Assembly: GCF_018614955.1 (NCBI RefSeq)
Contig: NZ_JAGGNV010000012.1
Span: forward strand, 62,001 to 126,000
Direction of reading: 5' to 3'
Origin: Variovorax paradoxus
GTDB taxonomy: Bacteria > Pseudomonadota > Gammaproteobacteria > Burkholderiales > Burkholderiaceae_C
Length of the DNA: 64,000 bases
Position 1 is the stretch's first letter. The number at the start of each line of letters is the position of its first letter. Below, piece after piece: positions 54,750 through 64,000 of this stretch. Made by a program: the position numbers and the translations under genes. The notes under the pieces were generated by a model. It had not been told where the DNA came from, ran no database searches, and saw only the letters and a program-made list of their open reading frames with translations.

Positions 54750-55837
54750 CACGCGGGCAGGCTCGCTTCCAGCTCCGCCAGCTGTTCGGCCTCGCGCGCC
54801 GACTGCAGCGCCGCCAGCACGTCGCCCAGGTCGCCTTCCATGATCGCCTGCAGCTTGTAGAGCGTGAGGTTGATGCGGTGGTCGGTGAGCCGGCCCTGCG
54901 GGAAGTTGTAGGTGCGGATGCGGTCGGAGCGGTCGCCGCTGCCGATCAGGCCCTTGCGCAGTGCGGCGTCCTTGGCCGCGCGCTCGCTGCGGTCTTTTTC
55001 CTGGATGCGCGCCGACAGCACCTGCAGCGCCTTGGCCTTGTTGCGGTGCTGGCTGCGGTCGTCCTGGCACTCGGCGACGATGCCGGTGGGGATGTGCGTG
55101 ATGCGCACCGCCGAATCGGTCTTGTTGATGTGCTGGCCGCCGGCGCCGCTGGCACGGTAGGTGTCGATGCGCAGGTCGGCCGGGTTGATCTGCACGGCCT
55201 GCGTCTCGTCGGGCTCGGCCAATACGGCCACGGTGCAGGCGCTGGTGTGGATGCGGCCCTGGGTCTCGGTGGCCGGCACGCGCTGCACGCGATGGCCGCC
55301 GGACTCGAAGCGCAGCTTGCCGAAGACCTCGTCGCCCGCAATGCGCACCACCACTTCCTTGTAGCCGCCGAGCTCGCTCTCGCTTTCGCTCACGATCTCG
55401 CAGCGCCAGCCGGCGCGCTCGGCATAGCGCGTGTACATGCGCAGCAGATCGCCGGCGAACAGCGCCGACTCGTCGCCGCCGGTGCCGGCGCGGATCTCGA
55501 GGAAGGCGTTGCGTGCATCGTCCGGGTCCTTGGGCAGCAGCAGGCGCTGCAGCTCGTCCTCGAGCTGCAGCAACTCGGCTTCCGCGCTCGCGATCTCTTC
55601 CTGCGCCATTTCGGCCATGTCGGGGTCGCCGAGCATCTCGCGCGCACCGGCCAGGTCCGATTCGCGCTGCAGGTAGCGCGCGTAGCGGCCCGCGATCTGC
55701 GTCACCTCGGCATGTTCGCGCGAGATGGTCCGGTACTGCGCCATGTCGGACATGATGTCCTCGCGCGAAAGCAGGAAGTCGAGTTCGCCGAGGCGTTGCG
55801 CGTAGCGCTCGAGTTGGTGGCGGAGAAAGGGTTTCAC
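54749..55837 (-). CDS. prfA: Peptide chain release factor 1
   Basis: A 362-residue class I release factor reading UAA and UAG. The stop-codon tripeptide PAT is at about 188-190 (RVPATE), and the GGQ motif at 233-235 triggers peptidyl-tRNA hydrolysis. The start is GTG at 55837, giving the standard (M)[10 protein letters not shown]-terminus; upstream frame does not resemble RF1. No programmed frameshift is present, as expected for RF1. Confidence 0.95.
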   Translation of the reverse strand: MKPFLRHQLERYAQRLGELDFLLSREDIMSDMAQYRTISREHAEVTQIAGRYARYLQRESDLAGAREMLGDPDMAEMAQEEIASAEAELLQLEDELQRLLLPKDPDDARNAFLEIRAGTGGDESALFAGDLLRMYTRYAERAGWRCEIVSESESELGGYKEVVVRIAGDEVFGKLRFESGGHRVQRVPATETQGRIHTSACTVAVLAEPDETQAVQINPADLRIDTYRASGAGGQHINKTDSAVRITHIPTGIVAECQDDRSQHRNKAKALQVLSARIQEKDRSERAAKDAALRKGLIGSGDRSDRIRTYNFPQGRLTDHRINLTLYKLQAIMEGDLGDVLAALQSAREAEQLAELEASLPA

Positions 55838-55929
55838 GGGAGGCGGGCGGAAAGCGGGAAGAACAGGCCGCGCGATGCGCGCGGCGGAGGGCATGGTTGC
55901 GGCGCGCGCAACCGGGCGCGGCGGCGTCG

Positions 55930-57201
55930 CTAACGCTCTTTGCGCAGGAACAGCCGCGAGATGGCCTGCGCCGTGTGCTCGCGCGCGCTGGCGTCGCCGG
56001 CATGCAGCTCGGCCATCGCGCCGTGCAGCATCTTCTGCGTGAGGCCGCGCGACAGCGCCTCCAGCACAGCCTCGACCGGCTCGCCCTTGGCCAGCAGCTT
56101 GCGCGCGCGGGCCAGTTCCATGGCGCGCCATTCGTCGGTCTGGGCATTGAGCTGCTGAATCAGCGGGACGGTGCCGCGCTGATCGAGCCAGTGCATGAAG
56201 CTGCGCACGCCGGCGTCGATGATGACTTCGGCCTCCGCCACCGCGGCCAGACGGCTGGCGTGGCCCTGCTGCACCACCTGCGCCAGGTCGTCGACCGTGT
56301 AGAGGTAGATGTCTTCGAGCGCCTTGACTTCGGGCTCGATATCGCGCGGCACGGCCAAGTCGACCATGAACATCGGCCGGTGCTTGCGCAGCTTCAGCGC
56401 GCGTTCGACGGCGCCGAGCCCGATCAGCGGCAGGGTGCTCGCCGTGCAGCTCACGACGATGTCGAATTCGGCCAGGCGCTGAGGCAGGTCGGCCAGCCGC
56501 ATCGCTTCGCCGCCGAAGCGTGAGGCCAGCTTTTCGCCGCGTTCCAGCGTGCGGTTGGCGATGACGATCGAAGTCGGCTCCTTGGCCGCGAAATGCGTCA
56601 CCGCCAGGTCGATCATTTCGCCGGCGCCCACGAACAGCACACGCGTCTGCTTCAGATCCTCGAACAGCTGCGCGGCCAGCCGGACGGCCGCCGCGGCCAT
56701 GCTGATCGAATGGGCGCCGATCTCGGTGGCGGTGCGCACTTCCTTGGCGACGGCGAAGGAGCGCTGGAACAGCTGGTTCAGCGTGCTGCCCAGCGCGCCG
56801 GCGGTTTCGGCGGCGCGCACGGCGTCCTTCATCTGGCCGAGGATCTGGGCCTCGCCCAGCACCATCGAATCGAGGCCGGCAGCGACGCGGAAGGCGTGGC
56901 GCGCAGCCTGGTCGTCGTGCAGCGTGTAGGCATGCGAGCGCAGCAGGGCCGGCGCGACGCCGCCGCTCTCGGCCAGCCACTCGACCGTGTGGTCGAGCGC
57001 CAGGTGCTCGGCGGCGCAGTAGATCTCGGTGCGGTTGCAGGTCGAGATGATGGCGGCCTCGACGTCGGGATGCCGGTGGGAGCCGAAGGAACGCCGCAGG
57101 CTCTGCAGCGTGGGGGCTATCTGGTCGATCGCGAACGCGAACCGACCGCGCAGGTCGAGCGGCGCGGTCGTGTGGTTCAAGCCGAGAGCCCAGACTGACA
57201 T
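55930..57201 (-). CDS. hemA: Glutamyl-tRNA reductase
   Basis: A 423-residue enzyme that reduces glutamyl-tRNA to glutamate-1-semialdehyde, the first step of tetrapyrrole synthesis by the C5 route. The catalytic cysteine is Cys55 in [29 protein letters not shown], an NADPH-binding VLFVGAGEM and the C-terminal dimerisation helix are present. Start at the ATG at 57201 ([15 protein letters not shown]). It is 92 bp upstream of prfA; use of the C5 pathway suggests no ALA synthase, consistent with betaproteobacteria. Confidence 0.96.
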   Translation of the reverse strand: MSVWALGLNHTTAPLDLRGRFAFAIDQIAPTLQSLRRSFGSHRHPDVEAAIISTCNRTEIYCAAEHLALDHTVEWLAESGGVAPALLRSHAYTLHDDQAARHAFRVAAGLDSMVLGEAQILGQMKDAVRAAETAGALGSTLNQLFQRSFAVAKEVRTATEIGAHSISMAAAAVRLAAQLFEDLKQTRVLFVGAGEMIDLAVTHFAAKEPTSIVIANRTLERGEKLASRFGGEAMRLADLPQRLAEFDIVVSCTASTLPLIGLGAVERALKLRKHRPMFMVDLAVPRDIEPEVKALEDIYLYTVDDLAQVVQQGHASRLAAVAEAEVIIDAGVRSFMHWLDQRGTVPLIQQLNAQTDEWRAMELARARKLLAKGEPVEAVLEALSRGLTQKMLHGAMAELHAGDASAREHTAQAISRLFLRKER

Positions 57202-57209
57202 AACCGGTG

Positions 57210-57215
57210 ATTATA
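57210..57215 (-). promoter_or_regulatory. TATAAT immediately upstream of hemA
   Basis: On the minus strand a perfect TATAAT lies 8 bp before the hemA ATG, so a transcript from here would be nearly leaderless. The same AT-rich island (57209-57219) reads TATAAAAT on the plus strand and could also serve the divergent small membrane gene. No good -35 is seen in either direction. Confidence 0.4.
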
Positions 57216-57283
57216 AAATCCGCCGCCGCCATAGGCCGCCGCATCCGCGGATGACCCGAAAACCCGCGGCCCCTTTGCCTTCC

Positions 57284-57562
57284 ATGTCCGCGCTCGACCT
57301 GCTGTTCCATTTGCTCAACTTCTCGGCGCCGGCCTTCTTCGTCGCGCTCCTGCTCGCGCTGCTGTTTCGGCTTGCCATGCACAAGCGCAGCGCCGCGACC
57401 GGGTTGTGGACGCAGCTCGCCGTCAACTTCGCTGCCGGCCTGGCCGTGTTGATCGGCGGCTTGGTCTTCTTCGGCCGCGACGGGCAGATCGCGACCTATG
57501 CGGCGCTGGTGGCGATCTGCGGCACCGTCCAGTGGTGGCTCCTGCGCGGCTGGCGCGGCTGA
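57284..57562 (+). CDS. Small hydrophobic membrane protein, function unknown
   Basis: A 92-residue protein (ATG at 57284; an ATG at 57251 would add 11 basic residues) with three hydrophobic segments at about residues 8-30, 45-62 and 68-88 separated by the basic loop [10 protein letters not shown]. The last segment ends WWLLRGWRG. No family is recognised. It is divergent from hemA and ends 13 bp before the stop of the convergent MscS-type gene. A real gene is likely because codon use and membrane topology are coherent. Confidence 0.65.
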   Translation: MSALDLLFHLLNFSAPAFFVALLLALLFRLAMHKRSAATGLWTQLAVNFAAGLAVLIGGLVFFGRDGQIATYAALVAICGTVQWWLLRGWRG

Positions 57563-57575
57563 ACCGGCCCTCGGC

Positions 57576-59993
57576 TCAAACCGGCAAGGGCGGCGTCGGC
57601 GCGGGCGGCGCCGGCGGCTCCGTCGGCGACATCACCATGGTGGGCACCGCCAGCGGCAGCCCGGCCGCCTTCAGCAGGTCGAGAATGGCGAAGAGCAGGT
57701 CGCTGCGCACCCCGCCGGCCAGGCGCGGGCTCTGCACGTAGGCGATCGCCTGGAAGATCAGCATGCCGTTCTCGATGCCTTCGAGCGTGACCGTGGGCGC
57801 GGGCGAGGGCAGCACGCCGGCATGATCGGCGCAGGCCGCCAGCATCAGGTCGCGCGTGCGCTGGGCGTCGGTGTTGAGCGGCATCGGCAGCCGGATCAGC
57901 ACGCGGCCCTCGGCGTTGGCCAGCGTCATGTTGCGCACGGTCTTGGTGATGAACTCCGAGTTCGGCACGATCAGCGTGGAGCGGTCGCCCAGCTGGATTT
58001 CGGTGGCGCGCACGTTGATGCGTCGCACATCTCCTTCGGCATTTCCCAGCACCACCCAGTCGCCGACCTTGACTGGGCGTTCCGCCAGCAGGATCAGCCC
58101 GGAGATGAAGTTCTGGACGATCGCCTGCAGCCCGAAGCCGATGCCGACCGACAGCGCGCTCGCCACCCACGCGATGCGCTCTATGCCGATGCCCAGCGCC
58201 GACAACGCGACAGCGACCACCAGGATGCCGCCCACATAGCCGAGCAGCGTCGTGATTGAGCTCTGCATGCCGGGCTCGAGCGCGGTCTGCGGCAGGTAGT
58301 GCGCCTCCAGCCACTTCTTGATCACGCGCAGCGCGACGAAGCCGACGGCCAGCACCGCGACCGCGCTGAAGATCGCGCCCGGCACCAGCTGGAACTCGCC
58401 GACCTTGAAGCCGGTGCCGAACTGGCCGCTACGCTGAAACACCTCGCCCGGCCCGGTGCCCAGCGGCGTGGCCAGTGCGATCAGCATGTAGAAGAAAAGC
58501 GCGACGCGGGCCAGCCCCGAAAGCACCACGGCCGCCTGGTCCAGCGTGCGCGGCGCGAAACCGAAGCTCTTCTGCAGCTTCTGGCCGAAGCTGCTGCGCG
58601 AGGCCACGGTGGCCATGAACAGGTCGTCGGCGAACTTGAAGAGCAGGTAGAAGGCCGAGGCGACGATGCCGGTCCAGGTCAGCTGGTTGGCCAGGAAGCT
58701 GGCCAGCGCCACGTAGCCCAAGGCCACCAGCACCCAGATCACGACCACCGCCAGCGCCACGGCGCTCAGCAGGAAGCTGATCCACATCGGCCGCTCCGGC
58801 TCGGCGGGCGGCGCTTCGGCCTGCGGCTTGCCCCCCTCCGCGGCGGCCGCGGCATGCGTCGGCACGCCGCGGGGTTCGTGCAGGCGCAGCAGCATCGTGC
58901 CGATCAGCGCGGTCAGCGCGAGCGCCGTGACGACATGCGTCGCGACCGCGGCCGCGAAGCTGGCGTCCACCACGGCATTGACCTGGCTGGGCACCCAGAC
59001 CAGCACCGCGATCAAGGCCGTGAGCCAGGGGAAGGGCGCGAGGCGCCTGGCCATGGAATCGGGGATGGGCGGCAGTCGCCACGAGGGCCGGCCGTTGGAC
59101 AAGAGTGCGCGGCCGAGCCCGACCACGAAGGCGATGAAGATGATGGACTGCACCACTGCCTGGGCCAGCTTGCGGATCTGCGGCCCCCAAACGCCGTGGC
59201 GGTCCAACGTGGCGAAGACGCCCTGCGCCGCCAGCGCGATCAGCAGCACGTTGACGCCGACCACCGCGATCACAAGCAGCGAGCGGCGCAGCCGCCCAGC
59301 CGGCAGCACGCGCACGGCCAGCCGCATCAGTCCGCGCTCCGCCGCCCAGTTGCCCAGCAGTGCCAGCAGCAGCGCGACGCCCAGGCTCGCCAGCACTCCC
59401 ATGCGGTGCTCTGGCGCCCGCGCGGTGTCGAAGCCGGCCAGCAGCTCGTCGCGAAGGCTGGCCAGGCGCTCCACGTCGGCGGGCCAGGCGTCGGCGATGT
59501 CGAACCAGAACTGGCGGCCCAGCGGCGAGGACGCGCGCTCGGTGAGCTGGGCTTCGAAGAGCTTGCGCCGCTTGGCGATGAGCTCGCTGCCGCGCTGCTG
59601 TGCATCGACCGTGATCAGCCGCGCCAGGCGGATGTCGGCATCGAGCGCGTTGCGTTCCTTCAGCAGCGCGGCGCGCTGGCGGGTGATGTCGGGGTCCTCG
59701 GGCGGGGCGCCCGCGGCTGGCGGGTCCCCCAATTCGCCCAACCGCGCATTGAGGTCGCTGAGCTGCCCGGTGCGCGAGGCGACGAACTTGTCGGCCTGGG
59801 CGCCGATGGCGTTGATGCGGGCGATGAGCTCGCGCACCTCGGCGTTGCTCTCGACGGCATTGGGAATGCGGTCGAGCTGGGCCCGCAGATCGGCCACCGT
59901 GGCTTCCGGCGGGGCGGTGGTGCTCTGTGCAAAGGCGCCGCCGCAGAGGACGGCGGCCAGCAGCAGGGCCGCGAGGCGGTGCATCCAACTCAT
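57576..59993 (-). CDS. Large MscS-type mechanosensitive channel with DUF3772 N-terminus
   Basis: An 805-residue protein. A signal peptide ends near AFA-QS; a periplasmic helical domain (about residues 25-190) of DUF3772 type follows. About ten hydrophobic segments span 200-560. The MscS pore and beta domain (about 575-780) contain [31 protein letters not shown] and [15 protein letters not shown]. This is the layout of large MscK/YbiO-like channels that open at osmotic downshock. The Pro-rich tail is extra. It is the second mechanosensitive channel in the window besides mscL. Confidence 0.88.
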   Translation of the reverse strand: MSWMHRLAALLLAAVLCGGAFAQSTTAPPEATVADLRAQLDRIPNAVESNAEVRELIARINAIGAQADKFVASRTGQLSDLNARLGELGDPPAAGAPPEDPDITRQRAALLKERNALDADIRLARLITVDAQQRGSELIAKRRKLFEAQLTERASSPLGRQFWFDIADAWPADVERLASLRDELLAGFDTARAPEHRMGVLASLGVALLLALLGNWAAERGLMRLAVRVLPAGRLRRSLLVIAVVGVNVLLIALAAQGVFATLDRHGVWGPQIRKLAQAVVQSIIFIAFVVGLGRALLSNGRPSWRLPPIPDSMARRLAPFPWLTALIAVLVWVPSQVNAVVDASFAAAVATHVVTALALTALIGTMLLRLHEPRGVPTHAAAAAEGGKPQAEAPPAEPERPMWISFLLSAVALAVVVIWVLVALGYVALASFLANQLTWTGIVASAFYLLFKFADDLFMATVASRSSFGQKLQKSFGFAPRTLDQAAVVLSGLARVALFFYMLIALATPLGTGPGEVFQRSGQFGTGFKVGEFQLVPGAIFSAVAVLAVGFVALRVIKKWLEAHYLPQTALEPGMQSSITTLLGYVGGILVVAVALSALGIGIERIAWVASALSVGIGFGLQAIVQNFISGLILLAERPVKVGDWVVLGNAEGDVRRINVRATEIQLGDRSTLIVPNSEFITKTVRNMTLANAEGRVLIRLPMPLNTDAQRTRDLMLAACADHAGVLPSPAPTVTLEGIENGMLIFQAIAYVQSPRLAGGVRSDLLFAILDLLKAAGLPLAVPTMVMSPTEPPAPPAPTPPLPV

Positions 59994-60036
59994 GGCTTCA
60001 TCATAGAAGGGCTTCGCACCTGCCCTGCGCGCGGAC

Positions 60037-60779
60037 TCAGGCCGCAGGACTGAAGCGGTCGACGCGGTCGGTGATGACGCCGTCGGTGCCGAGGGCGATC
60101 AGCCGCTTCGCCAACCACTCGTCGTTGACGGTATAGCTCAGCGCGCGCAGGCCGGCGGCATGCACCTGCGCCACGGCGGCGGCATCCCACAGCGCGTAGT
60201 TGCAGACGATCGCCGCGCAATCGAGCCGGCGCGCGGTATCGAGCCAGCCGTCCCACAGCTTGTCGAGCAGCAGGCCGCGCGGCAATTCGGGCTGGGCCGA
60301 CCGTGCACCCTCCAGGGATTCGGGCGCGAAGGAGGTCAGGAAGGGCGGCGCGACCGTCGAGCCGGCCCACAGCCGAGCGGCGAGTTGCGCGACGCGTCCG
60401 CCGGTGTTCAGTTCGACGCCCGGCGTCGGCTTGATCTCGATGTTGAGCGCATAGCCGTTGGCGAGGCAGAAGCGGATCAGGGCCTCGAGGCTGGGCAGCG
60501 GCTCGCCGGCATAGCGGCGCGAATGCCAGGCGCCGGCGTCGAGCTGCGCCAGCTCCGACCAAGGCCGGTCGCCGGCGACGCCATGGCCGTTGCTGGTGCG
60601 CTCCAGCGTGCTGTCGTGCAGCAGGAAGGGCACGCCGTCGGCGCTGAGCTTGGCGTCGCACTCGAACATGCGGTAGCCGTGCTCGGCGCCGAGGCGAAAG
60701 GCGGCGAGGGTGTTCTCGGGGGCCAGCTTGCCGGCGCCGCGGTGGGCGATCCAGCGGGGATAGGGCCAATCCTGCATGC

Positions 60780-60783
<4 letters not shown>
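60037..60783 (-). CDS. ugpQ: Glycerophosphodiester phosphodiesterase
   Basis: A 248-residue TIM-barrel GDPD. The N-terminal signature [18 protein letters not shown] and [27 protein letters not shown] carry the metal and catalytic His/Glu/Asp. No signal peptide, so it is cytoplasmic, as UgpQ. It releases glycerol-3-phosphate from phosphodiesters imported by the Ugp transporter. The ATG at 60783 overlaps the ugpC stop by 4 bp. Confidence 0.93.
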
Positions 60784-61787
<1,004 letters not shown>

Positions 61788-61798
61788 GTCTTGTTTCT

Positions 61799-62650
61799 TT
61801 ATTTCTCGGTGTCCACGAGGCCCTTGACGAACCACTTCTGCATCAGCACCACGACGATGGCAGGCGGCAGCATGGCGAGGATGGCCGTGGCCATCACGAC
61901 GTTCCATTCGTTGGCGGCATCGCCGCCGGCGATCATTCGCTTGATGCCGATTACGACCGGGTACATGTCCTCGCTGGTGGTCGCGAGCAAGGGCCACAAA
62001 TACTGGTTCCATCCGTAGATGAACTGGATCACGAACAGCGCCGCGATCGAGGTCTTCGACAGCGGCACCAGCACGTCCTTGAAGAAGCGCATGGGCCCGG
62101 CGCCGTCCATGCGTGCGGCTTCGATCAGTTCATCGGGCACCGTCAGGAAGAACTGGCGAAACAGGAAGGTGGCGGTTGCCGAGGCGATCAGCGGCACCGT
62201 GAGGCCCGCATAGCTGTTGAGCATGCCGAGGTCCGACACCACCTGGTAGGTCGGGCCGATCCGCACTTCCACGGGCAGCATCAGCGTGACGAAGATCGCC
62301 CAGAAGCACAGGCCCTTGAAGGGGAAGCGGAAGTACACCACCGCGAAGGCCGAGAGCAGCGAGATCGCGATCTTGCCGAAGGTGATGACCAGCGCCGAGA
62401 CCAGGCTCACCCACATCATGCGGGCCACCGGCGCAGTGGAGCCGGCGCCGGCCTCGCGGCCGAACAAGGCGGCCTTGTAGGTTTCCCACAGGTGCGAGCC
62501 GGGCAGGAGCGGCATCGGCGCCTGCACGATCTCCTGCGCGGTGTGGCTGGATGCCACGAATGCGAGGTAGAGCGGAAAGGCGACGATCAGGACGCCGAAG
62601 ATCATCACGGCGTGCGCCAGGATGCCGAGGGTGGGGCTTCTTTCAACCAT
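61799..62650 (-). CDS. ugpE: sn-Glycerol-3-phosphate ABC permease UgpE
   Basis: A 283-residue permease with six hydrophobic helices. The EAA loop reads [27 protein letters not shown], which docks on UgpC. The [20 protein letters not shown] periplasmic loop and [13 protein letters not shown] are typical of UgpE/MalG proteins. It lies one base after the ugpA stop on the minus strand and 11 bp before ugpC. Confidence 0.94.
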   Translation of the reverse strand: MVERSPTLGILAHAVMIFGVLIVAFPLYLAFVASSHTAQEIVQAPMPLLPGSHLWETYKAALFGREAGAGSTAPVARMMWVSLVSALVITFGKIAISLLSAFAVVYFRFPFKGLCFWAIFVTLMLPVEVRIGPTYQVVSDLGMLNSYAGLTVPLIASATATFLFRQFFLTVPDELIEAARMDGAGPMRFFKDVLVPLSKTSIAALFVIQFIYGWNQYLWPLLATTSEDMYPVVIGIKRMIAGGDAANEWNVVMATAILAMLPPAIVVVLMQKWFVKGLVDTEK

Positions 62651-62651
62651 G

Positions 62652-63533
62652 TCAGTAGTTCACTTTTTTCTCGACGTAGCGGAACTGAATGACGGTCAAC
62701 GCAATGACGATCACCATCAGCACCACCGACTGCGCGGCCGAGCCGCCGAGGTCCATGGCCTTGAATCCGTCGTAGTACACCTTGTAGACCAGGATCGCGG
62801 TGTCCTTGCCGGGGCCTCCCTGGGTCGCCGCATCGACGATCGCGAAGGTGTCGAAGAAGGCATAGACCACGTTGATTACCAGCAGGAAGAAGGTGGTGGG
62901 CGAGAGCAACGGGAACTGCACCGTCCAGAAGCGGCGCCAGGGCCGTGCGCCGTCGATCGCCGCCGCCTCGATCAGCGACTTCGGTATCGATTGCAGGCCG
63001 GCCAGGAAGAACAGGAAGTTGTAGGAGATCTGCTTCCAGACCGAGGCCATCACGATCAGCGTCATCGCATGAGTCGAGTTGAGCAGGTGGTTCCAGTCGA
63101 TGCCGACTTTTTCGAGCGCGTAGGCGACCACGCCCAGCGAGGGCGAGAACATGAAGACCCACAGCACCGCGGCCACTGCCGGCGCCACGGCGTAGGGCAG
63201 GATCAGCAGCGTCTTGTAGAGCATCGCGCCGCGCACGATGCGATCTGCGAACACCGCCAGCAGCAGCGAGAGGCTGATGCCGATCACGGCCACCAGCACC
63301 GAGAAGATCGCCGTGGTCTTGAACGATTCCACGTAGCCGGGATCGTCGAACAGCTGCCTGAAGTTCTGCAGGCCGACCCATTCGGTCGAGCTGCCGAAGG
63401 CGTCCTGCACTTGCAGCGACTGCATCAGCGCCTGGCTGGCCGGCCAGAAGAAAAACACGGTGATGACGATCAGCTGCGGCGCGAGCAGCGCCCACGGCAG
63501 CCAGCCAGAGCGAAAGACGACGCGTTTTTCCAT
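62652..63533 (-). CDS. ugpA: sn-Glycerol-3-phosphate ABC permease UgpA
   Basis: A 293-residue permease with six hydrophobic helices. The EAA loop reads [50 protein letters not shown] and [16 protein letters not shown] match UgpA/MalF-type proteins. It forms the channel with UgpE. A terminator-like hairpin stands between it and ugpB. Confidence 0.94.
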   Translation of the reverse strand: MEKRVVFRSGWLPWALLAPQLIVITVFFFWPASQALMQSLQVQDAFGSSTEWVGLQNFRQLFDDPGYVESFKTTAIFSVLVAVIGISLSLLLAVFADRIVRGAMLYKTLLILPYAVAPAVAAVLWVFMFSPSLGVVAYALEKVGIDWNHLLNSTHAMTLIVMASVWKQISYNFLFFLAGLQSIPKSLIEAAAIDGARPWRRFWTVQFPLLSPTTFFLLVINVVYAFFDTFAIVDAATQGGPGKDTAILVYKVYYDGFKAMDLGGSAAQSVVLMVIVIALTVIQFRYVEKKVNY

Positions 63534-63548
63534 GAATTCCTCGACAAG

Positions 63549-63578
63549 AAAAAACCCGCCAACTTTGAAGATGGCGGG
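63549..63578 (-). terminator. Intrinsic terminator or attenuator between ugpB and ugpA
   Basis: On the minus strand CCCGCCA (63578-63572) pairs with TGGCGGG (63561-63555) over a 10-base loop, followed directly by TTTTTT (63554-63549). It lies after the ugpB stop and 16 bp before the ugpA start, and would lower expression of the permease genes relative to the binding protein. Confidence 0.75.
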
Positions 63579-63613
63579 CGTGCGAGTCTACTGCGGCCGC
63601 ACAGGCCGCAGGC

Positions 63614-64000
63614 TCAACTCTTGTTCGCTTTCTGGAAGCGCTCGAGCAACTCGTCGCCGCGCTTGACGATCGAATCCAGCGCTTCCTTCGGTGCCTTCTT
63701 GCCGGACCAGACCTGTTCGAGCTCCTCGTCCTCGATCGCGCGGATCTGCACATAGTTGCCCAGGCGGATGCCGCGGCTCTTGTCGGTCACCTTGCGGATC
63801 ATCTGGGTCACGGCCACGTCGGTGCCGGGGTTCTGCTTGTAGAAGCCCGACTTCTCGGTCAGCTGGTAGGCCGCGGTGGTCACCGGCAGGTAGCCGGTGC
63901 GCTTGTGGCTGGCGGACTGGACTTCAGGCGTCGAAACGAATTTGAAGAACTCGGCCACGCCTTTGTACTCGGCCGGCTTCTTGCCCGACATCACCCAGAG
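63614..64000 (-). CDS. ugpB: sn-Glycerol-3-phosphate-binding protein UgpB, C-terminal part
   Basis: The frame is open to the window edge, giving the last 128 residues. LWVMSGKKPAEYKGVAEFFKFVSTP is the family block near the C-terminus, followed by HKRTGYLPVTTAAYQLTEKSGFY and a helical tail ending RFQKANKS. UgpB binds glycerol-3-phosphate and glycerophosphodiesters in the periplasm and delivers them to UgpAE. The signal peptide and N-terminal lobe lie outside the window. Confidence 0.92.
   Translation of the reverse strand, partial: LWVMSGKKPAEYKGVAEFFKFVSTPEVQSASHKRTGYLPVTTAAYQLTEKSGFYKQNPGTDVAVTQMIRKVTDKSRGIRLGNYVQIRAIEDEELEQVWSGKKAPKEALDSIVKRGDELLERFQKANKS

Overview
The window reads as chromosomal core DNA of a high-GC betaproteobacterium of the order Burkholderiales, family Comamonadaceae, most likely Variovorax or a close relative. 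This is judged from gene order, protein sequences and a family-type intergenic repeat; no database search was run. Genes are dense and many overlap by 4 bp (ATGA or GTGA). No gene-free stretch exceeds 300 bp. There is no rRNA, CRISPR array, prophage or insertion sequence. Two tRNAs are present: Thr(TGT) and Pro(CGG).

Layout. 1-260: the end of gltD. 374-6401: a complete phospholipid-transport set, mlaF-mlaE-mlaD-mlaA-mlaC-mlaB, then an ABC-2 exporter pair and a BolA-family gene. 6421-18091: murA followed by histidine biosynthesis hisG-hisD-(small secreted protein)-hisC-hisB-hisH-hisA, a three-gene interruption (a DAACS symporter and an orphan solute-binding protein on the minus strand, a hexose-6-phosphate mutarotase on the plus strand), then hisF-hisI-hisE. 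18100-21756: a membrane protein, a HIT protein, tatA-tatB-tatC and a membrane-anchored HtrA-type protease. 21985-24222: a Nif3-family protein, pdxA, mscL. 24379-28482: the cytochrome bc1 operon petA-petB-petC, then sspA-sspB. 28532-34440: tRNA-Thr, DUF721, secA, argJ, a DUF815 ATPase, a MutT protein. 34431-42506 (minus strand): yacG, zapD, an MBOAT/SGNH acyl-transfer pair, coaE and pilD-pilC-pilB. 42625-46785: tRNA-Pro, ispB, and divergently rplU-rpmA-obgE-proB. 46790-53868: a CNP1-like lipoprotein, rppH, proS, a lytic transglycosylase, a CBS/CorC membrane protein, a Lon-like AAA ATPase, a cupin and grxD. 53898-57201: prmC-prfA-hemA. 57284-64000: a small membrane protein, a large MscS-type channel, and the glycerol-3-phosphate uptake operon ugpB-ugpA-ugpE-ugpC-ugpQ.

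How the genes work together. Most of the window is housekeeping: envelope maintenance (Mla, MurA, Tat, SecA, HtrA, two mechanosensitive channels), amino-acid synthesis (His, Pro, Arg), respiration (bc1) and translation (L21, L27, ObgE, ProS, RF1 and its methylase). No unmistakable new multi-gene system was found. The points most worth a second look are: hisH with an apparent CTG start; a dispersed repeat that supplies the first ~30 codons of the HIT gene; a small Rap1a/Tai-like secreted protein inside the his operon; a solute-binding protein paired with a symporter rather than an ABC permease; an AlgI/AlgJ-like acyl-transfer pair outside any polysaccharide locus; and a hairpin attenuator after ugpB.
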